DNA of 5,287 bases. Origin: JBGTKH01 sp041744735 (GTDB lineage Bacteria > Planctomycetota > Planctomycetia > Pirellulales > Pirellulaceae). The translations under genes were made by a program, and so were the position numbers. Shown here in pieces: positions 1 through 5,287 of this stretch (position 1 is the stretch's first letter; each line of letters begins with the position of its first letter). Location: assembly GCA_041744735.1 (NCBI GenBank), contig JBGTKH010000702.1, forward strand, positions 1 through 5,287, given 5' to 3'. A model generated the notes under the pieces. It had not been told where the DNA came from, did not search any database, and was given only the letters and a program-made list of their open reading frames with translations.

Positions 1-696
1 CTTGTCGGGAAATCCATGGTGGTCGTCCATCGAAAAGTGCAAATCCGACAGCCAGAGAAAATGTCGGCTGTTCGACACACGGAATTCATGGGGAAAGTCA
101 GAGGGACTGATCTTGAGAGAATCGAGCAGCGAGATCTCGTGCGTTGCATCGCCCTCTCGAAACTTTCGCACAAACCAGATGGTACGGTCCTGCTGCCGCA
201 GTTCCTCCGTCGAATGCACTCGCTTTCCGTAGAACTGATCGTAGCGCGATTGCGTCGATTCAAAAAAATCGTCGACCCGCTCGTACGACCACTCTTGGAG
301 TACGCTTGGATCGAGCGGAATGGCGGAAATGCTGCTCAATTTGAACCACGCCTTGTAGGCCCGTGGTTGATAATAGGAAGGCGTCGCTTCGGCGTCCGGC
401 GATTGAGACGGTTCCAGATCGTGCCGCCAGAAAACTTCCTTGCACGTCGCCTTGAAAACGTGCGGCTCATCACGGCCAGAGTCAAACAGGTAAACGCTCA
501 AGCCATCCTGCGCTGCCTTCTTGGTGAGTTCGGAAAATACGCCCGTGGGCACTTTCTCGCCCGCTTTATTCCACCATCCCCACCATGTGAAACCATGTTC
601 GTCAATTTTCGCGCTGTGACTCTTGATGGTTCCACCCGGCTCCGTCGACAAGTCCCGGAACCGCAAGATCATCGTTTCAACTTCGGGCTTAGCCAA
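1..696 (-). CDS. Metallophosphoesterase with a long uncharacterised N-terminal region (5' part, runs off left edge)
   Basis: The minus-strand frame is open for 232 codons with no stop and continues past base 1. Residues 212-222 read HFLWLSDLHFS. This is the hydrophobic-strand plus DxH signature (D218, H220) that opens calcineurin-like metallophosphoesterases, where the Asp and His bind the two-metal centre. The GD, GNH and later His motifs must lie beyond the edge. Residues 1-211 are not part of the catalytic fold. They contain an ILRFRDL strand (10-16), a tryptophan cluster WWGWW (38-42), the strand-rich stretch VYLFDSG (about 70) and a second strand-rich stretch with YYQPRAYKAWFKL. No signal peptide or membrane helix is seen, so the protein is probably cytoplasmic. 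The TTG start is chosen because AAGGGG sits 7 nt upstream; an internal ATG at 672 has no comparable site. The phosphoesterase call is fairly firm. The substrate and the N-terminal function are unknown; a regulatory or ligand-binding domain is inference. Confidence 0.8.
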   Translation of the reverse strand, partial: MAKPEVETMILRFRDLSTEPGGTIKSHSAKIDEHGFTWWGWWNKAGEKVPTGVFSELTKKAAQDGLSVYLFDSGRDEPHVFKATCKEVFWRHDLEPSQSPDAEATPSYYQPRAYKAWFKLSSISAIPLDPSVLQEWSYERVDDFFESTQSRYDQFYGKRVHSTEELRQQDRTIWFVRKFREGDATHEISLLDSLKISPSDFPHEFRVSNSRHFLWLSDLHFSMDDHHGFPDK

Positions 697-710
697 TGTG
701 ATTCCCCTTC
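697..710 (-). promoter_or_regulatory. Shine-Dalgarno supporting the TTG start of the metallophosphoesterase
   Basis: Read on the minus strand, the bases just before the TTG are AGAAGGGGAATCACA. The purine-rich core AAGGGG lies at 704-709 with a 7-nt spacer. This decides the start at 696 over the in-frame ATGs at 786 and 672, neither of which has a convincing site. Confidence 0.6.
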
Positions 711-914
711 TAGTTTCGTTGAGGGTAGGCCTCACGCTCCAGCCTGTGCCACCATCGCCACGACAATTTTCAAAGGTACATTGCATTATCGTCAGTTGCC
801 GACGAACCGACCAGTGGCAAACGCCTCTGGCAGAACGGACCTGCGAGCAATAGAGGCAACCAACTACGCCAACTCCTCAATACCCAATCACGGGCACTTC
901 GTTTTGCGCCCGAA

Positions 915-1079
915 TCAGGATGCCGGGCTCGGTCCGCTGTCGTCGCTGGGGTCGTCTTCGCTGCCGGATGATCCTTTGCCGCGGTCGAAGATGTTGCGGG
1001 CTTTTTGGTAGGCGGCGATCAGGGCGTCGCCGGCGAAGTGGAGGATGAAGTCGTCGAGGTCGTCGAATACGTCGGTCAC
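915..1079 (-). pseudogene. C-terminal fragment of an unrecognised protein
   Basis: The frame reads a plausible protein end of about 54 residues, beginning at a GTG at 1079 and ending in TGA. It starts TDVFDDLDDFILHFAGDALI, continues through a helical stretch AAYQKARNIFDRG, and ends in a low-complexity acidic Ser/Asp/Pro tail. Codon third positions are strongly G/C, as in real genes. The first part suggests an amphipathic helix pair. No ribosome binding site precedes the GTG. The frame stays open to 1280, but from about 1095 upward it lies antisense to a recognisable MFS tail, so that extension is probably a shadow. The simplest reading is the 3' end of a gene that lost its front at a rearrangement near 1080-1095. 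A tiny intact gene is possible. I do not recognise the family. Confidence 0.4.
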
Positions 1080-1094
1080 GGAGCGGAACTTGGG

Positions 1095-1385
1095 ATGCAG
1101 CGCGGCAGTTTGGCCAGCGGCATTACGGCTTCGATCCTCGGCTGACTGCCCTTGTACCCTCCAGAGTTGTTTCGTACGTCGGTGCGTGCCACAGGACAAG
1201 GCTTCAGCTTCAACTTCGGCCGCATCCTGGCCGCCGTCGCCGCGTTGCAAACCGGCTACTTGATGAAAGACATATTCCATGAGGACTACGCCACCGCCTG
1301 CTCGATCATGAGCATGGTGTACCTAGTCGGCGTGGCCATCATCTGGCTGGCCCCGGAAACCCGCGGCAAGCCGCTGCCGGAATAG
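1095..1385 (+). pseudogene. Remnant of an MFS transporter, C-terminal tail with an in-frame TGA
   Basis: From about 1146 the frame reads LPLYPPELFRTSVRATGQGF, then a FNFGR segment, a final membrane helix (SIMSMVYLVGVAIIWLAPET) and the end RGKPLPE. This is the last part of an MFS carrier of the sugar or aromatic-acid:proton symporter type. The intact transporter at 2080-3600 has the equivalent YFPELFPTHLRSTG and ends PETRNQPLPE, so the two are divergent relatives rather than a recent duplicate. Upstream, about 1095-1142 (GSLASGITASILG) fits the preceding helix. It is cut by TGA at 1143-1145, where relatives usually have Trp (TGG). The changes PELFP to PELFR and YLPELF to YPPELF also suggest decay. 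About 400 N-terminal residues are missing. An ORF from the TTG at 1152 would make 77 residues with no function expected. Confidence 0.75.
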
Positions 1386-1399
1386 GTTGACGGCGGTGC

Positions 1400-1429
1400 T
1401 TGACTGCACGACAATTCATGATGTAGAGT
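1400..1429 (+). promoter_or_regulatory. Candidate sigma-70-like promoter for the Uma2-family gene
   Basis: TTGACT at 1400-1405 (5 of 6 to the -35 consensus) is followed after 18 nt by TAGAGT at 1424-1429 (4 of 6 to the -10). The predicted transcript would begin near 1436, leaving a leader of about 20 nt before the ATG at 1457. If correct, the TTG at 1430 cannot be the translation start. The match is modest and planctomycete promoters are poorly defined. Confidence 0.35.
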
Positions 1430-1441
1430 TTGCGACGCAGC

Positions 1442-1447
1442 GAAAGG
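1442..1447 (+). promoter_or_regulatory. Ribosome binding site deciding the Uma2-family start
   Basis: GAAAGG lies 9 nt before the ATG at 1457. The alternative in-frame TTG at 1430 would place this motif inside the coding sequence. Confidence 0.5.
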
Positions 1448-1456
1448 TTATTTCAC

Positions 1457-2035
1457 ATGGCTTCGGCAACGACGACGAACCGCCTGACGGCCGAAGAGTT
1501 CTTCGAATGGGTGCACCGCCCGGAGAACCGGGACCGGTGTTTTGAACTCGAGCGCGGCAAGGTGATCGAGATGCCTCCTCCTGGTGAACGACACGGATAC
1601 GTGTCAGGAAATGTGGGTCGCATTCTGGGCAATCACACTTTTCAAATTGGTCGCGGCTACGTCTGTACCAACGACACCGGCGTCATCGTGGAAACCGATC
1701 CTGATACCGTGCGTGGTATCGACGTGACATTGTACGACGAGTTGAAGCGCTACGATGAGTTGAATCCCAAGTACGCCATGCATCTGCCCAAGCTGGCCGT
1801 CGAGGTGCTTTCGCCGGAAGTGCGGCCGGGGAAAATGACCCGGCGGGTTTCGCAATTCTTGCGCAAAGGGATTCCGCTGGTTTGGATCGTTGATCCCGAA
1901 GGCCGCGACGTAACCGTCTATCGGCCCGGCCAAGAACCGTACGTGCTCGGTGAGCACGACGAAATTACGGGCGAGGACGCGCTGCCCGATCTGCGATGTC
2001 GAGTCGCGGACTTCTTCCGCATGCCGGGGGAATAG
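1457..2035 (+). CDS. Uma2 family endonuclease (DUF820, PD-(D/E)xK fold)
   Basis: The product has 192 residues, the normal size for this family. The N-terminus has the LTAEEFFEW and CFELERGKVIEMPPPGERHG pattern (residues 10-47), in which a Glu-rich strand precedes the MPPPG turn. The nuclease-like core follows: GIDVTLYD (D89), then LPKLAVEVLSPE (E116), K126, an R/K-rich helix and the strand VWIVDPEGRDVTVYRP (142 onward). The C-terminus reads LPDLRCRVADFF, equivalent to the usual LPGFxxxVxxLF ending. D89, E116 and K126 or a neighbouring basic residue are the likely metal and catalytic positions of a PD-(D/E)xK site; that assignment is by analogy. The family is abundant in cyanobacteria and planctomycetes, usually as lone cytoplasmic genes, and its biological role is largely untested. 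There is no partner gene on this strand. It converges with the MFS transporter gene 44 nt downstream. Confidence 0.9.
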   Translation: MASATTTNRLTAEEFFEWVHRPENRDRCFELERGKVIEMPPPGERHGYVSGNVGRILGNHTFQIGRGYVCTNDTGVIVETDPDTVRGIDVTLYDELKRYDELNPKYAMHLPKLAVEVLSPEVRPGKMTRRVSQFLRKGIPLVWIVDPEGRDVTVYRPGQEPYVLGEHDEITGEDALPDLRCRVADFFRMPGE

Positions 2036-2077
2036 CTCGGTCGACGTGTGTCGAACGACTCGCGTTCAACGTCCGAG
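2036..2077. terminator. Imperfect inverted repeat between convergent genes, possible bidirectional terminator
   Basis: The gap between the two stop codons begins CTCGG(TCG)ACGT and ends ACGTCCGAG, which pair apart from a 3-nt bulge. An inner GTCG-AA-CGAC hairpin sits between them. No T-run follows on either strand, so intrinsic termination is uncertain. Confidence 0.25.
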
Positions 2078-2079
2078 TG

Positions 2080-3600
2080 TTATTCCGGCAGCGGTTGGTT
2101 TCTGGTCTCTGGCAGGAACGGCAATACGAACAGTCCCAAAATGAAGATGCTGCACATCGTTATGCCCGCGTAGCGCGTGGCGTCGCTGCCACCGCCGTAC
2201 ATGCCGCTGAAGAAGCCGATCAGTTGGGCTTGAATCAGCGGACCGGTCGCGGCGACGAAGCGGCCCACGTTGTAGCAGAAGCTTGTGCCGGTGGATCGCA
2301 AGTGCGTGGGGAACAATTCGGGGAAGTACATCGCGTAGCCAGCGAACAGCGAGAGTTGGCAGAAGCCCATGACGAAGACCATCCACATTTGCCAAACGTC
2401 CTTCAGGAACCAAAACACGGCCACGGTGCTGACAAACGCCGCGACCAGCGACATGGCGAAAGTAGGTATGCGGCCGATCCGTTGCGCCAAAAGGCCAAAG
2501 CCAAACATGCCAAATGCGGCGCCGACGTTAATCAAGATCGATGTGTAGCTGGCCCATCTTGAGAGCCGGCCGTTGATTGCGGGTTCCAATTGCTCCTTGA
2601 CGGCGGCGAGTTCAGGTGTCAGCAAGGGTTTGACGGGCGACGAGTCTTGATCGTGGCTCTTGATCTGCTGAAGCTGCTCGACGAGATCGGCGTTGCCGGC
2701 GGCTTGGGCCGTTTCTGTCTGTTCTTCGAGAACCTTGGCGGTCACGCCCTTAAGCTGCACTTCGCGGATCAGGTCGGGCGTGAAGAAACCGACGGCCCAT
2801 AGACCGATGACTCCCGAGCAGGCTAAGACCAGACCCAACAGCGCGTGCTTTCGCCAGCGTGGGTCCTCGAATAATTGAACATAGGAGCCGAGCTTCTTCG
2901 CCACCGCTCCTTCGTGCGATGCCTTTTTCCACTTCTCCGGCTCCTTGAGCCAGAGGCGAATGACTACCGCCAGCAGCGCGGGCAGCGCGCCCACTACGAA
3001 CATGATCCGCCAGGGGCTGGTGACCAGTCCTTCTTCCTCGGCGACACCTAGTCCGAGATTGAGCAGCGCGGCCGTAATGTTGCCGACAGCCGAAAGAGCC
3101 TGCAACAGGGCTAACGTATATGGCCGAGCTCGGTCCGGCATCACTTCGGCGACCAGCGCCACACCGACGGCGAACTCTCCGCCCACGCCTAATCCTGTGA
3201 GAAATCTGTAAAAGGCAAAGTCCCAAACGCCGCGTGAAAATGCGCTCAAGCCCGTGAACATCGAGTACATCAGGATCGTGATCAGCATCGTCTTCGCGCG
3301 GCCGATGCGGTCGCCGAGCATCCCGAAGAACAACCCGCCCGTCGCCCAGCCGGCCAAAAAGATCGACGTGGCATAGTTGCCCCATTTCTTCCGATCGAGT
3401 TCGGTTAGTGCCTTGAGTTCCGGACCGGTTAGCTGCGGGTCCTCACGAATGACCACCAATTCCTTCATCGCGGCGGGTCGAGCGAGAATGAATAGCTGCT
3501 GATCCAGGCAGTCAAACATCCAGCCCAATGCGGCGACCAACAGCACGAACCAGTGATAACGCGTGAGTAGACGATACCAGGGCTTCGGCGATTCAATCAC
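2080..3600 (-). CDS. MFS transporter, sugar / aromatic-acid:proton symporter type
   Basis: The product is a 506-residue inner-membrane carrier with the expected two six-helix halves. TM1 spans about 16-38 (HWFVLLVAALGWMFDCLDQQ). The loop 2-3 signature GMLGDRIGRAKT (about 93-104) and the TM4-5 segment RFLTGLGVGGEFAVG (132-146) are hallmarks of sugar and acid symporters. KEPEKW (219-224) ends the first half, as PESPRW does in relatives. A weaker repeat, LAQRIGR, lies at 371-377, then YFPELFPTHLRSTG (425-438) and a C-terminal LPETRNQPLPE. Two loops on the non-cytoplasmic side are long: about 40-73 after TM1, and a hydrophilic Gln/Glu-rich one at about 276-350 between TM7 and TM8. The GTG start is the earliest possible, because TGA lies in frame 12 nt upstream; only a weak GAG-type site precedes it. 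The gene may be read with the zinc-finger gene 58 nt upstream. The substrate cannot be told from sequence. Confidence 0.92.
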   Translation of the reverse strand: MIESPKPWYRLLTRYHWFVLLVAALGWMFDCLDQQLFILARPAAMKELVVIREDPQLTGPELKALTELDRKKWGNYATSIFLAGWATGGLFFGMLGDRIGRAKTMLITILMYSMFTGLSAFSRGVWDFAFYRFLTGLGVGGEFAVGVALVAEVMPDRARPYTLALLQALSAVGNITAALLNLGLGVAEEEGLVTSPWRIMFVVGALPALLAVVIRLWLKEPEKWKKASHEGAVAKKLGSYVQLFEDPRWRKHALLGLVLACSGVIGLWAVGFFTPDLIREVQLKGVTAKVLEEQTETAQAAGNADLVEQLQQIKSHDQDSSPVKPLLTPELAAVKEQLEPAINGRLSRWASYTSILINVGAAFGMFGFGLLAQRIGRIPTFAMSLVAAFVSTVAVFWFLKDVWQMWMVFVMGFCQLSLFAGYAMYFPELFPTHLRSTGTSFCYNVGRFVAATGPLIQAQLIGFFSGMYGGGSDATRYAGITMCSIFILGLFVLPFLPETRNQPLPE

Positions 3601-3658
3601 AGTTTGTACTCACAATGGATCAAGGTGTTAAAACTTCCAAGGACCGCGAAGCAACAAT

Positions 3659-3880
3659 TCACATCGAAACGACCTCAACTTCCAGGCATCGTTCGACGGG
3701 ATGTTCACCGGCTAGAAGTTCGTCAATGCAGTCCAGGGTTGTCGCGTGAAAATATCGTTGGCCGCACTGCGGGCAGACCTCGGCCTCAACGTTTTCCAAG
3801 ACGTACAGTCGTTGCTGAAACCAATGAGGCTTCCTTACTCGTCGCAACTCGGTGCTGCCATCGCAGAAATCGCATGTCAT
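3659..3880 (-). CDS. YgiT/MqsA-type zinc-finger protein, antitoxin-like, without visible toxin
   Basis: The product has 73 residues with two CxxC knuckles: C3-x2-C6 and C36-x2-C39 in VCPQCGQRYF. These form the single zinc site typical of YgiT-type domains, which match the N-terminal domain of the MqsA antitoxin. Between the knuckles lies the expected strand-rich stretch with LYVLENVEAEVCPQCG. After them comes a short helical part ending LLAGEHPVERCLEVEVVSM. The helix-turn-helix domain of full MqsA is absent. ATG is supported by GAGAG 8 nt upstream (3889-3893). In many genomes such genes follow a small DUF4258 or MqsR-like toxin gene. Here the upstream neighbour is trxB, 63 nt away, with no room for a toxin; downstream is the MFS gene. 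It could be an orphan antitoxin or a zinc-binding protein with another role. Confidence 0.82.
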   Translation of the reverse strand: MTCDFCDGSTELRRVRKPHWFQQRLYVLENVEAEVCPQCGQRYFHATTLDCIDELLAGEHPVERCLEVEVVSM

Positions 3881-3943
3881 AGTTCGGGCTCTCGTTCAGG
3901 CACGGGTGCGCACAATGGACGATCAGTCAAAGTTGCCGACGAA

Positions 3944-5002
3944 TCATTTTCCCTTCTCGGCCAACCAACGTTCGGCATCCAACGCGGCCATGCAGCCGGT
4001 GCCGGCGGAGGTGATGGCTTGTTTGTAGTAATCGTCGGCCACGTCGCCGGCGGCGAACACGCCCTCGACGCTGGTGTAGGTGCGGAACGGGGCCTTCCAT
4101 TGGATGTAGCCTTTGGAATTCATTTCCAGCTTGTCCTTCAGGAATCCCGTGTTGGGCGTGTGGCCAATGGCCAGGAACATACCGCCGGCTTCGAGTTCGC
4201 GTTTGGAATCCTCGACCGTGCTCTTGATGCGCACACCGGTGACGCCCGCCTTTTCTTCGCCCAGCACTTCATCGACTTCGTGATTCCAAACCATTTCGAT
4301 CTTCTCGTTGCCCAGCGCCCGGTCCTGCATGATCTTCGAGGCCCGCAGCGCGTCGCGGCGATGGACCATGTAGACCTTCGAGGCGTACTTCGTCAGATAC
4401 GTCGCCTCTTCAACGGCCGAATCACCGCCGCCCACGACGACCAGCGGCTTGTCGCGAAATCGCGGCAGAGCCCCGTCGCACACGGCACACGCACTGACGC
4501 CGCGGTTCTTGTATTGTTCTTCCGACGGCAGACCGAGATAGTTGGCTCGCGCGCCGGTGGCCACGATCACCGTTTGCGTTTCGACCGCTTGGCCTTCCGA
4601 TGATTTCAGCTTGAATGGGCGGTTGTCCAAGTCGACCTCGACGATGTCTTCGGTAATTACTCGCGTGCCGAAGTTCAGCGCCTGCTGCTTCATCAACTCC
4701 ATCAGTTCCACACCTTGCACCGCGTAATGCGGCACACCATCCTTAACGTGATCTTTGGGAGCCGGAGGCAGGTTGTAGTGGCGGTCCTTGGCGACGGCGC
4801 TCTCGACAAATGCGCGGATGTTTCCGGCCGGGAATCCCGCGTAGTTTTCCACTTCCGTCGTAAAGGCGAGCTGCCCCAGCGGGATCATCTCCTGATGAAT
4901 GGCTCCCTCGAACACCAGCGGCTCGAGATTCGCCCGCGCCGCATAAATTGCCGCCGACCAACCGGCCGGCCCGCTTCCAATGATGACAACTTTTTCAGGC
5001 AC
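3944..5002 (-). CDS. trxB: Thioredoxin reductase (NADPH, FAD)
   Basis: This flavoenzyme passes electrons from NADPH through FAD and a redox disulfide to thioredoxin in the cytoplasm. The 352-residue product shows the FAD-binding GSGPAG (9-14), ATGA (148-151), the active-site CAVCDG (C172, C175), the NADPH-binding GGGDSA (191-196) with HRR (214-216), and the second FAD motif FAAGDV (316-321) followed by a QAITSAGTGCMAALDAE ending. All catalytic features are present. It is about 30 residues longer than the usual 310-320. The extra length falls at about 61-96, after ENYAGFP, where classical enzymes go almost directly to the helix equivalent to GVELMELMKQQ. The GTG start at 5002 is preferred because AGAGGA lies 7 nt upstream; a TTG 10 codons earlier would add residues the family lacks. 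The gene has its own promoter candidate upstream and may lead into the zinc-finger and MFS genes. Confidence 0.95.
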   Translation of the reverse strand: MPEKVVIIGSGPAGWSAAIYAARANLEPLVFEGAIHQEMIPLGQLAFTTEVENYAGFPAGNIRAFVESAVAKDRHYNLPPAPKDHVKDGVPHYAVQGVELMELMKQQALNFGTRVITEDIVEVDLDNRPFKLKSSEGQAVETQTVIVATGARANYLGLPSEEQYKNRGVSACAVCDGALPRFRDKPLVVVGGGDSAVEEATYLTKYASKVYMVHRRDALRASKIMQDRALGNEKIEMVWNHEVDEVLGEEKAGVTGVRIKSTVEDSKRELEAGGMFLAIGHTPNTGFLKDKLEMNSKGYIQWKAPFRTYTSVEGVFAAGDVADDYYKQAITSAGTGCMAALDAERWLAEKGK

Positions 5003-5009
5003 GAGTCGA

Positions 5010-5015
5010 TCCTCT
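5010..5015 (-). promoter_or_regulatory. Ribosome binding site deciding the trxB start
   Basis: AGAGGA on the minus strand sits 7 nt before the GTG at 5002. It rules against the upstream in-frame TTG at 5032, because it would then lie within the coding sequence, and against any later start. Confidence 0.65.
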
Positions 5016-5049
5016 GAAACACTGAATGGCAATTTTCGGAAAGATGGCC

Positions 5050-5077
5050 ATTATAAGCACCGCCGCGCCGGCGTCCA
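5050..5077 (-). promoter_or_regulatory. Sigma-70-like promoter upstream of trxB
   Basis: On the minus strand TGGACG (5072-5077, 4 of 6 to the -35) is followed after 16 nt by a perfect TATAAT (5050-5055). Transcription would start near 5043, giving a leader of about 40 nt that contains the trxB ribosome binding site. No equally good promoter is visible before the zinc-finger or MFS genes, which favours shared transcription of all three. The element abuts and partly overlaps the open frame of the broken nucleotidyltransferase gene on the other strand. Confidence 0.5.
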
Positions 5078-5084
5078 CCCTCTT

Positions 5085-5287
5085 TTGCCGTGTACCGGGT
5101 ATCAACGCAATACGATCGACGTAGACATCCTGGTGCGAAAGGAAGGCACCGACGCCGTTCGCAACACGTTGGAGGCGGATGGTTTCGTTTGGGATCCGGC
5201 CGAACGCGAGTTTCGCAGTCCTGACAACGTGCCGGTTCAATTCCTAATCTCCGGCGAATCGGCTAGCGACGATCGGTCACTTGGAGT
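5085..5287 (+). pseudogene. Nucleotidyltransferase-like gene lacking its N-terminus (runs off right edge)
   Basis: The plus-strand frame reads TGYQRNTIDVDILVRKEG, then AVRNTLEADGFVWDPAEREF, then SPDNVPVQFLISGESASDD, and is open to the window end. This matches small nucleotidyltransferase-fold proteins related to AbiEii-type and minimal nucleotidyltransferases: a GYxRxTxDxDxLV motif with the metal-binding Asp pair (TIDVDILV), a helix, and a strand ending in a VxFLxxGE-type turn. In complete relatives the DxD segment is preceded by 20-30 residues containing the glycine-rich ALxGGxA motif. Here the upstream codons (HRRAGVHPLLPC) do not resemble that motif and run into the trxB promoter. A TTG at 5085 could initiate but would still omit the glycine motif. 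A 5'-truncated remnant is therefore likely. The 3' part is outside the window, so how much survives is unknown. Confidence 0.6.

Noticed and set aside
697..786. In-frame ATG at 786 as an earlier start for the metallophosphoesterase
   Set aside because: No ribosome binding site precedes it. The added 30 residues look non-conserved, while the TTG at 696 has AAGGGG at ideal spacing.
795..806. 12-base direct repeat gttgccgacgaa, also present at 3932-3943
   Set aside because: It is short, has no flanking similarity, and is within what chance allows for a GC-rich window.
823..857. Inverted repeat GCCTCT / AGAGGC with a 23-nt loop in the 697-914 gap
   Set aside because: A 6-bp stem with a long loop and no T-run is too weak to call a terminator.
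16..1011. Plus-strand open frame of 331 codons
   Set aside because: It is antisense to the metallophosphoesterase frame, which carries a recognisable DxH motif and ribosome binding site. Its own translation is Arg-rich with no family resemblance.
1080..1280. N-terminal extension of the minus-strand fragment up to 1280
   Set aside because: The plus strand here encodes recognisable MFS sequence (PELF, FNFGR), so the antisense frame is most simply explained as a shadow.
1996..2562. Plus-strand open frame of 188 codons
   Set aside because: It overlaps the Uma2 3' end and is antisense to the MFS transporter; the His/Arg/Gln-rich product is typical of a shadow.
3925..3930. TTGACT on the minus strand upstream of the zinc-finger gene
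   Set aside because: No acceptable -10 hexamer lies 15-19 nt downstream, so a separate promoter is not supported.
3746..4603. Plus-strand open frame of 285 codons
   Set aside because: It is antisense to trxB and the zinc-finger gene, both of which have clear motifs.
4995..5240. Minus-strand open frame of 81 codons upstream of trxB
   Set aside because: It is antisense to the nucleotidyltransferase-like sequence and covers the trxB promoter and ribosome binding site; no family resemblance.

Overview
The window looks like chromosomal DNA of a moderately GC-rich, free-living bacterium, most likely a planctomycete of the Pirellula/Rhodopirellula type. This is inference from style: an MFS carrier with long loops on the non-cytoplasmic side, a lone Uma2-type nuclease, a thioredoxin reductase with an extra segment, GTG and TTG start codons, and scattered gene remnants. 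No rRNA, tRNA, CRISPR array, insertion sequence or origin was seen.

Layout, left to right. Bases 1-696 (minus strand) hold the 5' part of a metallophosphoesterase gene that runs off the left edge. About 215 residues of unfamiliar N-terminal sequence precede the first phosphoesterase metal motif. Bases 697-914 hold no recognisable gene. Between about 915 and 1385 two broken genes meet at their 5' ends: a minus-strand C-terminal fragment (about 915-1079) and the C-terminal tail of an MFS transporter on the plus strand (about 1095-1385), which carries an in-frame TGA. A complete plus-strand Uma2-family nuclease gene follows (1457-2035), with a plausible promoter and ribosome binding site. It converges on a full-length MFS transporter gene (2080-3600, minus).

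Upstream of that transporter, on the same strand, lie a small YgiT/MqsA-type zinc-finger gene (3659-3880) and trxB (3944-5002). These three minus-strand genes, separated by gaps of 63 and 58 bases, could form one transcript driven by a good sigma-70-like promoter at 5050-5077. At the right edge (about 5085-5287, plus) is part of a nucleotidyltransferase-like gene that keeps its DxD motif but lacks the expected N-terminus; its 5' end runs into the trxB promoter region.

Functionally, the confident genes are trxB (thiol redox), the MFS carrier (proton-coupled solute transport, substrate unknown) and the Uma2 nuclease. The rest is accessory material showing turnover: two or three decayed genes and an antitoxin-like zinc finger with no toxin beside it. 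No complete new multi-gene system is evident. The best lead is the N-terminal region of the metallophosphoesterase, whose gene continues outside the window.
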